In this document: one piece after another, positions 10,837-19,871 of the stretch
Layout of the letters: the number at the start of each line of letters is the position of its first letter
Numbering within the stretch: position 1 is the stretch's first letter
Source of the DNA: Telmatospirillum sp.
Lineage (GTDB): Bacteria > Pseudomonadota > Alphaproteobacteria > CACIAM-22H2
Length of the DNA: 64,000 nucleotides
Direction: 5' to 3'
Assembly: GCA_020248985.1 (NCBI GenBank)
Contig: JADCGL010000022.1
Coordinates: forward strand, 62,001 to 126,000
Position numbers and translations under genes: made by a program
The notes under the pieces: generated by a model
What the model was told of the DNA's origin: nothing
Databases searched by the model: none
The model's input: the letters and a program-made list of their open reading frames with translations, nothing else

Positions 10837-11526
10837 TCAAGCGGCCGCCAAAAACGCGCGCAAGGCGGGCAGCAAACGTGCCACGACGGCATCCACACCC
10901 GCAGCATTCGGGTGGATGCCGTCTTGCTGGTTCAGCGCCGGCACGGCGGCAACCCCTTCGAGGAAAAACGGATCCAACGGGACCCCGTGTTTTTTCGCGA
11001 CATTCGCATAGCTCTGCGCAAAGGCTTGCGTATAGGCGCTGCCCATATTGGGGGGTGCGCGCATGCCCGAGAGCATCGTGCGCACGCCGCGCGCTTTGAG
11101 GCGCTCGACGATCTGGTCGAGATTGCGCTCCATCGCAGCCACGTCGAGCCCGCGCAAACCGTCGTTGGCACCCAGAATTACCAGTGCATACTCGGGAAAT
11201 GGCGGACTGCCGAGCGCCCAATCGAGGCGCGCCAAGCCGCCTGCCGAGGTATCGCCCGATACGCCCGCATTGACGATGCCAAGCGCAATGCCGGCCGCGC
11301 GCAACGCCGCATCGAGCCGGGCCGGAAAAGCTTGGGCAGCCGGCAAGCCGTAACCCGCCGTGAGACTGTCGCCCAGCAACAGCAAGCGCTTCTGCGGGGC
11401 TTGCGCTTTTGCCCCAAAAGGGGCGAGGCCGCAAAGACTTGCCGCAGTTGCGTTGAAAAGGAAGCGGCGACGCCCATATCTGGGGGAGCCGTTTGATGCT
11501 GGCCAGGACTTGAAAATGTCGAACAA
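10837..11526 (-). CDS. tesA: TesA-like SGNH hydrolase (arylesterase/lysophospholipase), exported
   Basis: SGNH-family esterase, 229 residues. Block I is GDSLTAGYG with nucleophile Ser54, block III is GANDGLRG, and block V is DGIHPNAAG with the Asp/His of the triad. Residues 18-42 (GRRRFLFNATAASLCGL...) look like a Tat or Sec signal, so it should act in the periplasm. The frame has no ATG or GTG before the signal. The TTG at 11526 is chosen because AGAGGGG lies 8 nt before it. That start overlaps the ybbA start codon by 11 nt on the opposite strand. E. coli tesA is likewise divergent from ybbA-ybbP, which supports the name. Confidence 0.85.
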   Translation of the reverse strand: MFDIFKSWPASNGSPRYGRRRFLFNATAASLCGLAPFGAKAQAPQKRLLLLGDSLTAGYGLPAAQAFPARLDAALRAAGIALGIVNAGVSGDTSAGGLARLDWALGSPPFPEYALVILGANDGLRGLDVAAMERNLDQIVERLKARGVRTMLSGMRAPPNMGSAYTQAFAQSYANVAKKHGVPLDPFFLEGVAAVPALNQQDGIHPNAAGVDAVVARLLPALRAFLAAA

Positions 11527-12226
11527 ATCGAATGCCCCTCTGATCGAACTCAGCGATGTCCATTTGAAATTGGCGAGCCAGGCGGGCGAGGTCAATATCC
11601 TGCGCGGCGTCGACATGACATTGGCGCAAGGCGAGAGCTTGGCCGTGATCGGCCCGTCGGGCTCCGGCAAATCGACGATGATGATGATCGTGGCCGGACT
11701 CGAGCGGCCGACCTCCGGCAGCGTTTCGGTCTTGGGCCAGAATTTGGCAGCACTGGACGAAGACGGTCTTGCGCTGTTCCGGCGCCGCAATGTCGGCATC
11801 GTTTTCCAGGCATTCCATTTGATCCCGACCATGACGGCGCTCGAAAACGTCGCGATCCCGCTCGAATTCGCCGGCGACAAGGATGCGTGGGACAAAGCGC
11901 GCGAGGTGCTGAAGTCGGTCGGCCTCGGCCATCGCACGACGCACTATCCCGGCCAGATGTCCGGCGGCGAACAGCAGCGCACGGCGCTCGCACGCGCCTT
12001 CGTGGCCGAGCCTGCCTTGCTGCTGGCCGACGAGCCCACCGGCAATCTCGATGCCGGGACCGGGCATTCGATCGTCGATTTGATGTTCGATCTGCGCAAG
12101 CGCATCGGCACGGGTCTGCTGCTGATCACGCACGACGCGGCGCTGGCTCGGCGCTGCGACCGCGCGGTGCGCATGCTCGACGGCCGCTTGACCGCCGCCG
12201 ACACGGTACTGGCGGCGGCCCAATGA
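11516..12226 (+). CDS. ybbA: ABC transporter ATP-binding protein, YbbA type
   Basis: ATPase subunit of a type VII (MacB/LolD-like) ABC system, 236 residues. It has Walker A GPSGSGKST, Q-loop FQAFHLIPTMTALENV, signature MSGGEQQRTALARA, Walker B LLLADEPTGNLD and the H-loop ITHD. The ATG at 11516 (MSNKSNAPLIELSDVHL) gives the normal N-terminus. The stop overlaps the permease start (ATGA), so the two are cotranslated. By analogy with LolCDE/MacB it would drive mechanotransmission in the periplasm and not classical import. The substrate is unknown. Confidence 0.93.
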   Translation: MSNKSNAPLIELSDVHLKLASQAGEVNILRGVDMTLAQGESLAVIGPSGSGKSTMMMIVAGLERPTSGSVSVLGQNLAALDEDGLALFRRRNVGIVFQAFHLIPTMTALENVAIPLEFAGDKDAWDKAREVLKSVGLGHRTTHYPGQMSGGEQQRTALARAFVAEPALLLADEPTGNLDAGTGHSIVDLMFDLRKRIGTGLLLITHDAALARRCDRAVRMLDGRLTAADTVLAAAQ

Positions 12227-14757
12227 TCAAACTCGCGGCGGACCGCTATTCGCTGGCCTTTGCCCTTGCCAGGCGCGAATTGCGCGGCGGCATCAAAGGT
12301 TTTCGCGTGTTCATGGCGTGCCTGATGCTCGGCGTAGCGGCGATTGCGGGCGTGGGCTCGCTTGCCGAAGGTGTACGCGAAGCCCTGCGCCAGGATGCGC
12401 GCCTGCTGCTCGGCGGCGACGTGGAACTTTCGTTTACGCATCGGCGCACGACCGCTGACCAGCAGGCCTTTCTCGAAACCGCGGGCCGCGTGTCGGCGAT
12501 CCAGGAGATGCGCGCGATGGCGCGCACCGAAAACGAGCGCACGCTCGTGGAGCTGAAGGCGATCGACGCGCTCTATCCGCTCGTCGGCGCGCTGCGTTTG
12601 CAGGAAGGCGGCGATCTGGCGGCTGCGCTAGCAAAGCGCCCCGACGGCCGCTTTGGCGCAGCCTTGGAGCCTGCGACGCTGTCCAGGCTCAATCTTAAAC
12701 TCGGCGACGAAATCGAAGTCGGCGACGGGCGCTTTGTCGTGGCCGCAATCATCGACAACGAGCCCGACCGTTCGGCCAACGTGTTTACGCTGGGTCCGCG
12801 CGTGATGATCGGGCAAGACGCTTTGGCGGCCACCGGCCTCGAACAGCCGGGGGCTTTGATCCGCAACCAGTATCGCATCGCCCTTGCACCGGGGCGCGAC
12901 GCAACCGCGTGGATCGACGAACTGAAGACGCGCTTTCCCGACGCCGGTTGGCGCATCCGCGGCGTGAGCGAAGCGGCCCCCGGCCTGCAGCGCTGGGTCG
13001 ACCGTATCGCGATGTTTTTGACGCTCGTGGGCCTCACCGCCTTGCTCGTCGGCGGCGTGGGTGTGGCCAACGCCGTGCGCAGCTATCTCGAAAGCCGCGT
13101 CGCCTCGATCGCGACGATCAAATGTTTGGGCGCACCCGGCCGCCTGGTGTTGCGGCTTTACCTGATGCAGATATTGGCGCTCGCAATGGCCGGTATCGTT
13201 GCTGGGCTGATCGTCGGTGCGGTTGTTCCGGGCGTGCTCGGGCCGCTTCTGGCCGAGCGGCTTGGCGTGTCGGCGCGCGGCGGGATCTATCCGCTGCCGC
13301 TGCTTGTCGCGGGTCTGTTCGGCTTGTTGACGGCTCTTGCCTTCTCGCTGTGGCCGTTGGCGCGCGCGCGCGACGTGCCGGCGGCCGCTTTGTTCCGCGA
13401 TCTGGTCGCCCCCGTGCGGCGCTGGCCGCGCGGCATTTACATTCTTTATACGGGAGCCGCCGTGTGCGCGCTTGCCGCCCTTGCGATCGTCGCCTCGCTC
13501 GATCAGCGCTTGGGCGCTGGGTTCTGCCTCGCAGCCCTTCTTACCTTCGTGCTGTTCCGCGTGGCCGCCGTTGGCGTTGCATGGCTCGCCAAACGCCTTG
13601 GCCATGTGCGCCATCCGGGCCTGCGGCTCGCACTTGCCAACATGCACCGGCCCGGCAGCCCAACGCCGGGTATTGTGCTGTCGCTGGGGCTCGGCCTCAC
13701 CGTGCTGGTGCTGATCGCACAGGTGCAGGGCAATTTCGCGCGCCAATTGGCCGAGCAATTGCCGCAGATGGCGCCGTCCTTCTTTTTCATCGACATCCAG
13801 CGCGACCAGCTCGAAGCGTTCGACCGGTTGCTCGAAAACCATCCGGGCGTGGGCGAAGTGCGCCAGGTGCCCTCGTTGCGTGGGCGCATTGCCAAGCTCA
13901 ATGGCGTGCCGATCGAGCAGGCTGTCGTGGCGGCCGATGCGCAATGGGCCCTCGGCTCGGATCGCGGCCTTACCTATACGGGGCCGATGCCGAAAGGCAC
14001 GCGGCTTGTAGCCGGCGAATGGTGGCCCGCCGACTATGCCGGGCCGCCGCTTGTGTCGTTCGATGCGCAGATCGCGCGCGGCATGGGGCTCAATGTCGGC
14101 GACACGATCACGATCAACGTGCTCGGCCGCGAGATGGAAGCGCGCATCGCCAATCTGCGCGCGATCGACTGGACGAGCCTCGGCATCAATTTCACGCTGA
14201 CCTTCGCCCCCGGCGCCCTCGAGGGTGCGCCGCAGACTTGGATCGCGACCGCGCAGGTCGCCGACGGCCAGGAAGACGCCCTCGAGCGCGCCGTCACGGC
14301 CGCTTTCCCGAATATCTCCTCGATCCGCGTGAAGCGCGCACTCGCAACCGCGCGCAACACGGTCGAGGGCATTGCGGCTGCCGCGCGCGTGACGGCCGGC
14401 TTGACGTTGATCGCAGGCACGCTCGTGCTGGCAGGGGCCATCCTCGCCACGCAGCGCCGGCGTACCTACGATGCCGTGATGCTCAAAGTGCTGGGCGCCA
14501 AACGCAGCGACGTGATGCGGGCCCTCGTTGCCGAGTTCGCCCTTTCGGGTGCCGCCGCCGCGATCGTTGCGGCCCTGGTCGGCACGTTCTGCGCGTGGCT
14601 GCTGGTGGCCCTTTACATGAAAGTCGAGTTCGTGATTCTGCCGGGTGCGCTGGCGATGACCGTGCTGGGCGCATCGGCAAGCGTCGCAATACTAGGGCTC
14701 GCCGGCACATGGCGCGCCCTCGGGCAAAAGGCGGCGCCCTTGCTGCGCAATGCGTGA
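12223..14757 (+). CDS. ybbP: ABC transporter permease, YbbP (FtsX-like) family
   Basis: Large FtsX-type permease of 844 residues. A first transmembrane helix near the N-terminus (RVFMACLMLGVAAIAGVGS) leads to a large periplasmic domain (about 50-260). Two FtsX blocks with several helices follow (about 265-430 and 710-840), with a second periplasmic region between them. Motifs include GLTALLVGGVGVANAV and MLKVLGAKRSDVMRAL. Size and layout match YbbP. Together with the SGNH hydrolase it forms the tesA/ybbA/ybbP module, thought to act on envelope lipids or lysophospholipids, which is inference. Confidence 0.92.
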   Translation: MIKLAADRYSLAFALARRELRGGIKGFRVFMACLMLGVAAIAGVGSLAEGVREALRQDARLLLGGDVELSFTHRRTTADQQAFLETAGRVSAIQEMRAMARTENERTLVELKAIDALYPLVGALRLQEGGDLAAALAKRPDGRFGAALEPATLSRLNLKLGDEIEVGDGRFVVAAIIDNEPDRSANVFTLGPRVMIGQDALAATGLEQPGALIRNQYRIALAPGRDATAWIDELKTRFPDAGWRIRGVSEAAPGLQRWVDRIAMFLTLVGLTALLVGGVGVANAVRSYLESRVASIATIKCLGAPGRLVLRLYLMQILALAMAGIVAGLIVGAVVPGVLGPLLAERLGVSARGGIYPLPLLVAGLFGLLTALAFSLWPLARARDVPAAALFRDLVAPVRRWPRGIYILYTGAAVCALAALAIVASLDQRLGAGFCLAALLTFVLFRVAAVGVAWLAKRLGHVRHPGLRLALANMHRPGSPTPGIVLSLGLGLTVLVLIAQVQGNFARQLAEQLPQMAPSFFFIDIQRDQLEAFDRLLENHPGVGEVRQVPSLRGRIAKLNGVPIEQAVVAADAQWALGSDRGLTYTGPMPKGTRLVAGEWWPADYAGPPLVSFDAQIARGMGLNVGDTITINVLGREMEARIANLRAIDWTSLGINFTLTFAPGALEGAPQTWIATAQVADGQEDALERAVTAAFPNISSIRVKRALATARNTVEGIAAAARVTAGLTLIAGTLVLAGAILATQRRRTYDAVMLKVLGAKRSDVMRALVAEFALSGAAAAIVAALVGTFCAWLLVALYMKVEFVILPGALAMTVLGASASVAILGLAGTWRALGQKAAPLLRNA

Positions 14758-14863
14758 TCGCTAACTGCCCGGCAACGCTGGATCATTGGCGTTCTACACC
14801 GGCAAATCGTTATATAAGCCACTGTTTTGCCATAAAGATCGTCCAATTTTAACGCATGGGATA

Positions 14864-14892
14864 TTGAATTCCCGCACAAACCTGACCATAAT
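14864..14892 (+). promoter_or_regulatory. Candidate sigma-70 promoter for the Bax inhibitor-1 gene
   Basis: TTGAAT (14864-14869) and CATAAT (14887-14892) are spaced exactly 17 nt, 71 nt before the BI-1 start, in a locally AT-rich stretch that stands out from the GC-rich surroundings. The -10 box matches five of six consensus bases and the -35 box four of six. This is one of the more convincing promoter matches in the window. Confidence 0.55.
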
Positions 14893-14962
14893 TTCACGGT
14901 AATCAAGGTTCCGCTGCACTGCCCCCGGCTTTGCGGCGCCACCCAAAAGGAGCTGGAACACG

Positions 14963-15679
14963 ATGTACGAGACCCAAGAACGCTATATGCCACGCGCTGG
15001 CGTCGATGCAGCGGCATTCGACCAAGGGCTGCGCAGCTATATGCTGGGCATCTACAACTACATGGCCTCGGCCGTGGCGCTGTCGGGCATCGTAGCACTG
15101 TTGGTTGCCGGGTCGCCGATGCTGACCCAGGCGATCTTCGGCACGCCGCTGAAGTGGGTGGTCATGCTGGCCCCCATCGGCTTCGTGATGCTGATGTCGT
15201 TCCGCTTCGAAAAGATGTCGAAGTCGGCGCTGATGGTTTGCTTCTGGGTGTTCGCGACACTGATGGGGGCTTCGCTCGCCTCGATCCTGCTCGTGTTCAC
15301 GGGCACGTCGGTCGCGCGCGCCTTCTTCGTGGCCGCCGCGATGTTCGCGGGCATCAGCATCTACGGCTACACCACCAAGGCCGACCTTTCGAAGATGGGC
15401 ACCTTCCTGATCATGGGCCTGATCGGCGTGATCATCGCGGGCCTCGTCAACATCTTCCTGCAGTCGTCGATGATGCAGTTCATCATCTCGGTCGCTTCGG
15501 TGATCGTGTTCACCGGCCTCACGGCGTGGGACACGCAGCGCCTGAAGGACACGTACGGCGAAACCTACGGCACGGAGATGCAGGACAAGGTCGCGATCAT
15601 GGGTGCCCTGTCGCTGTACCTGAACTTCGTGAACATCTTCCAGGCGCTCGTGTCGCTGATCGGCGACAAGAACGAATAG
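14963..15679 (+). CDS. Bax inhibitor-1/YccA family membrane protein
   Basis: A 238-residue integral membrane protein with seven predicted helices from about residue 32 to the C-terminus. BI-1 features are the N-terminal cytoplasmic segment with LRSYMLGIYNYMASAVALSG, SIYGYTTKADLSKMG and the C-terminal TAWDTQRLKDTYG. In bacteria the family is linked to calcium leak (BsYetJ) or FtsH modulation (YccA). A strong ribosome-binding site AAAGGAGC precedes the ATG at 14963. The gene has its own candidate promoter and a perfect intrinsic terminator, so it is probably monocistronic. Confidence 0.95.
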   Translation: MYETQERYMPRAGVDAAAFDQGLRSYMLGIYNYMASAVALSGIVALLVAGSPMLTQAIFGTPLKWVVMLAPIGFVMLMSFRFEKMSKSALMVCFWVFATLMGASLASILLVFTGTSVARAFFVAAAMFAGISIYGYTTKADLSKMGTFLIMGLIGVIIAGLVNIFLQSSMMQFIISVASVIVFTGLTAWDTQRLKDTYGETYGTEMQDKVAIMGALSLYLNFVNIFQALVSLIGDKNE

Positions 15680-15710
15680 TCGGCCAAAATCGACTTTCCT
15701 GGCACGAACG

Positions 15711-15743
15711 AACCCCGGATCGGGCAACCGATCCGGGGTTTTT
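15711..15743 (+). terminator. Intrinsic terminator after the Bax inhibitor-1 gene
   Basis: A perfect 13-bp stem (15711-15723 with 15728-15740) closed by a GCAA tetraloop is followed by a T run. It lies 31 nt after the BI-1 stop and before the peptide-binding protein gene. This is a textbook Rho-independent terminator. Confidence 0.95.
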
Positions 15744-15800
15744 CTTTGGCATAAGGGTTGCTGTGAGAGCGCTCCCCCCACTTTTGCGCCAGGAGCCCTT

Positions 15801-17426
15801 ATGTCTCGTTCTTCCCATTCCCGCCGCACGCTGCTCAAAGGCATCGGTGCTGGTGCAGCCATCGGCACGCTCGGCCTGACCGATTTTGCGCGCGCCCAAA
15901 CCGCCGACCGTACCTTGCGCTACGGCATTTCGCTGGCCGACATCCCGCAGACGACCGGCCAGCCCGACCGCGGCGCGGGCGCCTACCAATTCACCGGCTA
16001 CACGCTCTACGACCCGCTCGTCGCGTGGGAAATGAACGTCGCCGAGCGCCCCGGCAAGCTCGTGCCGGGCTTGGCGACCGAATGGACCGTCGATCCGGCC
16101 GACAGCAAAAAATGGCTGTTCAAGCTGCGCCCGGGCGTGAAGTTCCACGACGGCTCGGCCTTCGACGCCGACGCCGTGATCTGGAACTTCGAAAAAGTGC
16201 TCAACAATCAAGCACCGCATTTCGACCAGCGCCAGTCGGCGCAGGTGCGTCCGCGCCTGCCGTCGGTCGCGAGCTACCGCAAGGTCGATGCGATGACGGT
16301 CGAAGTGACGACCAAGGCCGTCGACTCGCTGTTCCCGTACCAGATGCTTTGGTTCTTGGTTTCGAGCCCCGCCCAATACGAAAAGCTCGGCCGTAGCTGG
16401 GAGCGCTTTGCGATGGAACCGTCGGGTACGGGGCCGTTCAAGCTGACTCGGCTTGTGCCCCGCGAAAGTGCCGAGATGGTGCGCAATGCCGACTATTGGG
16501 ACAAGACGCGCATCGCCAAGCTCGATCGGCTGATTCTCGTCTGCGTTCCCGAGGCGCTGTCGCGCACCAACGCGATTCTGTCGGGCCAGGTGGACGTCAT
16601 CGAAGCGCCGGCCCCCGACGCGGTGCCGCGCCTGCGCCAGGCCAATATGCGGATCATCGAAAACGTGACGCCGCACGTGTGGAACTACCATCCCTCGCTG
16701 CTGCCGGGCTCGCCCTGGACCGACAAGCGCGTGCGAATGGCGGCCAATCTCGCGATCGACCGCAACGCGGTCTGCCAGCTTCTGGGCGGCTTGGCCAAGC
16801 CGGCCGTCGGCCAGGTCGATCCGACCAGCCCGTGGTTCGGAAATCCGAGCTTCAAGATCCGCTACGACGTGGATGCCGCGCGCAAGCTGATGGCCGAGGC
16901 GGGCTATTCGCGCAGCAATCCCTTGCGCACGAAGTTCCTGATCGCGAGCGGCGGTACGGGCCAGATGCTGTCGGTGCCGATGAACGAGTTCGTGCAGCAG
17001 AGCTTTGCTGAAATCGGCATTGCGCTCGATTTTCGCGTGGTCGAACTCGAGCCGCTCTACGTCGCCTGGCGCCAGGGGGCAGCCCACGAATCGCTGCGCG
17101 ACATCACGGCCAATAACGTGGCCTACGTCACGTCCGATCCGCTCTACGCGTTCATCCGCTTCTTCCACTCGAGCCAGATCGCGCCCACGGGCGTGAATTG
17201 GAGCCATCTGCGCGATGCGGAAATCGACGCGCTGATCGACAAGGCGACGAACTCGTTCAACCCGGCCGAGCAGGATGCGCTGATGGCCAAGGTGCATGAG
17301 CGCGTGGTGGACGAAGCGCTGCTGATCTGGGTCGTGCACGACACCAACCCGCGCGTGCTGGGCCGCAACGCGCGCGGCTACATCCAGGCGCAGCACTGGT
17401 TCCAGGACCTGACGACGCTGTCCTAG
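15801..17426 (+). CDS. ABC transporter substrate-binding protein, family 5 (peptide type)
   Basis: Periplasmic solute-binding protein of the DppA/OppA family, 541 residues. It starts with a Tat signal (SRRTLLKGIGAG at residues 7-18, cleavage after about residue 33). The mature part has the family pattern: YTLYDPLVAW near the start, WLFKLRPGVKFHDGSAFDADAVIWNFE, GTGPFKL and VRMAANLAIDR. Family 5 proteins bind peptides, nickel, haem or glycosides; the ligand is not evident here. No permease or ATPase genes adjoin it, so it may be an orphan receptor. AGGAG lies 7 nt before the ATG. Confidence 0.93.
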   Translation: MSRSSHSRRTLLKGIGAGAAIGTLGLTDFARAQTADRTLRYGISLADIPQTTGQPDRGAGAYQFTGYTLYDPLVAWEMNVAERPGKLVPGLATEWTVDPADSKKWLFKLRPGVKFHDGSAFDADAVIWNFEKVLNNQAPHFDQRQSAQVRPRLPSVASYRKVDAMTVEVTTKAVDSLFPYQMLWFLVSSPAQYEKLGRSWERFAMEPSGTGPFKLTRLVPRESAEMVRNADYWDKTRIAKLDRLILVCVPEALSRTNAILSGQVDVIEAPAPDAVPRLRQANMRIIENVTPHVWNYHPSLLPGSPWTDKRVRMAANLAIDRNAVCQLLGGLAKPAVGQVDPTSPWFGNPSFKIRYDVDAARKLMAEAGYSRSNPLRTKFLIASGGTGQMLSVPMNEFVQQSFAEIGIALDFRVVELEPLYVAWRQGAAHESLRDITANNVAYVTSDPLYAFIRFFHSSQIAPTGVNWSHLRDAEIDALIDKATNSFNPAEQDALMAKVHERVVDEALLIWVVHDTNPRVLGRNARGYIQAQHWFQDLTTLS

Positions 17427-17451
17427 GACAAAGAGGTTCGGGGGCGGCCGC

Positions 17452-18210
17452 TCAGATGCAGCGGCCGCCATCGACCTCGAAGGCCACGCCGGTGATGAAT
17501 TCGGCTTCGTCCGAGCACAGATAAAGGGCCGCGTTCGCGATATCGAGCGGCGTCGACAGGCGCCCGAGCGGGATCGACGCTTTGAACTGCGCGCGCTTCT
17601 CGGGCGTGTCCTGACCCATGAAGGTCGGCAGCAGCGGCGTTTCGCCCGCCACCGGGCACAGGCAATTGACGCGGATTTTTTCGGGTGCCAGCTCCACCGC
17701 CATGCTCTTGGTCAGCGTGATCGCAGCGCCCTTCGAGCCGTTGTACCAGGCAAGGCCGGGACGCGGGCGCAGGCCCGCCGTCGATGCCGTATTGAGAAAC
17801 ACCCCGCCCCCGCCCTGCCGACGGAACACGGGCACGCAAGCCTGGGCTGCGAGATAGATCGATTTGACGTTGACCGCGAAGATGCGGTCGAACGTGGCTT
17901 CGTCGACCGACAGCATCGGCCCGTTCACATGGCTGATGCCGGCATTGTTGACGACAATGTCGAGCCGCCCGAACGCCGCCAGCGTCTTTTCGACCATGCG
18001 CTCGGTGTCGGTGCTGCTGGCGACGTCCGCAGAAATTGCGAGCGCTTTGCCGCCTGCATCGGTAATCGCTTTTGCGACGCGCGCCGCCGCCTCGGCATTG
18101 AGATCGACGACCGCCACGGCAGCTTCCTCGCTCGCAAAGCGCAGCGCAATCCCCTCGCCGAAGCCCGATCCCGCACCCGTGACGATCGCGATTTTTGCAG
18201 CCAGCCGCAT
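17452..18210 (-). CDS. SDR family NAD(P)-dependent oxidoreductase
   Basis: Classical short-chain dehydrogenase/reductase, 252 residues. The cofactor motif is TGAGSGFGEG, the acidic residue after beta-2 is in VVDLN (suggesting NAD(H) over NADP), then NNAG, the catalytic Ser in NTAS, and YNGSK with Tyr and Lys of the active site. The C-terminal GVAFEVDGGRCI is typical. It resembles glucose 1-dehydrogenase and 3-oxoacyl-reductase type SDRs, but the substrate cannot be fixed. It converges on the binding-protein gene and is divergent from the MscS gene. Confidence 0.92.
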   Translation of the reverse strand: MRLAAKIAIVTGAGSGFGEGIALRFASEEAAVAVVDLNAEAAARVAKAITDAGGKALAISADVASSTDTERMVEKTLAAFGRLDIVVNNAGISHVNGPMLSVDEATFDRIFAVNVKSIYLAAQACVPVFRRQGGGGVFLNTASTAGLRPRPGLAWYNGSKGAAITLTKSMAVELAPEKIRVNCLCPVAGETPLLPTFMGQDTPEKRAQFKASIPLGRLSTPLDIANAALYLCSDEAEFITGVAFEVDGGRCI

Positions 18211-18287
18211 GTCGTTTTCTCCCGATTTTTCGCCTTGTGCCGCGACTGTAGCGCAGTCGTGCGGATCCGGGCTAGCGTCGGCACATC

Positions 18288-19766
18288 ATGCCCGAAACGC
18301 CGGCCCATTACTGGATCTACGCCGCGATCATCGCACTCGCCACCGTCGGGTTCGCGATTGCAGGCCTTCGCTCGCCTGATCCTGCGAGCCGCCGCCTGTC
18401 GTTGATCGGCGTGGCCTTGCTGGCGGCGACCGGGGCCTGGCTCGGGCTGCCGCTGCTGGCGGCCCATCTCGAATCGCCGATCGTGCAAGGCCTGCTCGGC
18501 GATGCCGGGCGGCTGTTCGGCGTGGCGTGGTGGATCATCTTCGCGCTGTTCGCACTCGTCCTGCTCGAACGCTTCGTCTGGCGCATTCTCGAAAGCCGCG
18601 AGGTGGGCGCACCCAAACTGCTGAAAGACGTGGTGCGCGCGCTCGTGCTGATCGTGGCGATGTTCGGCATCGTGTCGGCGGCGTTCGACCAGTCCTTCAC
18701 GGGCGTGCTGGCGGCCTCGGGCGTGCTGGCGGTCGTCATCGGCTTTGCCATGCAGTCGACCTTGGCCGATCTTTTCAGCGGCATCGCGCTCAATCTCGAG
18801 CGGCCCTACCGCGTCGGCAATTGGCTGCGCATCGACGGCGCTTTGGCGGGCCAGGTCGTCGAGATCAACTGGCGCGCCACGCGCCTGCGCTCGAGCGACG
18901 GCAACACGGTGGTGCTGCCCAATTCCAAACTTGCCGCCGCCCAGATCGTCAATTACGACATGCCCGTTGCGCGCTATCGCGCGAGCCTCAACGTGCCGCT
19001 CGACGCGCGCATCCCGCCGGGTCTCGCCAAAGAAGCGCTCTCGGCCGCAGCTCTCAAAGCGATGCGCGTGTGCATGGAGCCGCCGCCGACCGTGGCGACC
19101 CAGGAGATCCGCGACACGACGATCCTCTACGAGGTCGCGTACTGGGTCGACACGTTCGACGACGATGCGCGCGTGCACGACGAGGTCGCGACTTCGATCT
19201 GGTACGCGCTCGACGCGGCGGGCATTGCGCTAGGCCAGCCGCGCGCGGCCGAACCGCCGATGGCGGTGCGGGTCCTCGACCATGTCGATCTTTTCCGCGA
19301 ACTGGAACCTGCCTTGCGCGCGCGCATCGCCGAGGCCGCCGAACCCGTGTCGTTCCACGCCGGCGACGAGGTGATGCGCGCGGGCGACACGGACAATTCG
19401 CTTTTCGTCGTGGCGCGCGGCGTGTTCGAGGTGAGCCTCGAGCGCGACGGCGAGCGTGTGCCTGTCGCACGCCTGGGGACGGGCGATTTCTTCGGCGAGA
19501 TGTCGCTGCTGACCGGCAGCCCGCGCAGCGCCAGCGTGATGGCGCTGTGCGACACGGCAGCGCTCGAAATCGGCAAGGACGCGCTGGGGCCCATCCTGCA
19601 GAGCCATCCCGATCTCGCCAAGCGCCTGGGCGACATCGTGATCGGCCGCAAACTTGCCAACGACGCAGTCTTGCGCGCCATGCCGCCGCGCGAACGGCGT
19701 GCGGCAACGCGCGGCCAGGCGGCCGAGCTGCTCGTGCGCATCCGGCATTTCTTCGCGCTCGATTGA
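18288..19766 (+). CDS. MscS-type channel fused to a cyclic-nucleotide-binding domain
   Basis: A 492-residue inner-membrane protein. Four N-terminal hydrophobic segments (about 8-26, 38-58, 75-95, 115-132) lead to the MscS pore helix and beta domain: GVLAVVIGFAMQSTLADLFSG (145-165) and ERPYRVGNWLRIDG. The C-terminal half (about 325-445) is a CRP-like cyclic-nucleotide-binding domain with the phosphate-binding cassette GEMSLLTGSPRSASVMA (403-419), including the conserved Glu and Arg. Such fusions are described as cyclic-nucleotide-gated small-conductance channels (bCNG) that have largely lost tension gating. It is divergent from the SDR gene. Confidence 0.93.
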   Translation: MPETPAHYWIYAAIIALATVGFAIAGLRSPDPASRRLSLIGVALLAATGAWLGLPLLAAHLESPIVQGLLGDAGRLFGVAWWIIFALFALVLLERFVWRILESREVGAPKLLKDVVRALVLIVAMFGIVSAAFDQSFTGVLAASGVLAVVIGFAMQSTLADLFSGIALNLERPYRVGNWLRIDGALAGQVVEINWRATRLRSSDGNTVVLPNSKLAAAQIVNYDMPVARYRASLNVPLDARIPPGLAKEALSAAALKAMRVCMEPPPTVATQEIRDTTILYEVAYWVDTFDDDARVHDEVATSIWYALDAAGIALGQPRAAEPPMAVRVLDHVDLFRELEPALRARIAEAAEPVSFHAGDEVMRAGDTDNSLFVVARGVFEVSLERDGERVPVARLGTGDFFGEMSLLTGSPRSASVMALCDTAALEIGKDALGPILQSHPDLAKRLGDIVIGRKLANDAVLRAMPPRERRAATRGQAAELLVRIRHFFALD

Positions 19767-19788
19767 AGGCTGGCGATTGAAGGCTGGC
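19761..19788 (+). repeat. Perfect 14-bp tandem duplication at the MscS stop codon
   Basis: GATTGAAGGCTGGC occurs twice back to back (19761-19774 and 19775-19788). The first copy contains the TGA stop of the channel gene, so the duplication leaves the protein unchanged and adds a second in-phase-independent copy downstream. It looks like a recent slippage or small duplication event. Confidence 0.9.
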
Positions 19789-19871
19789 GACGGAGCGCTT
19801 GCGTGCGCGGGACCTCTTCGCCAGTCTTGAGGTCGTTCGATTCGATCCACTGGCTTCGCGAGACGCAAAAG

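Noticed and set aside
14758-14962. Terminator after ybbP
   Set aside because: No stable stem followed by a T run was found; only a promoter-like pair upstream of the Bax inhibitor-1 gene is convincing.
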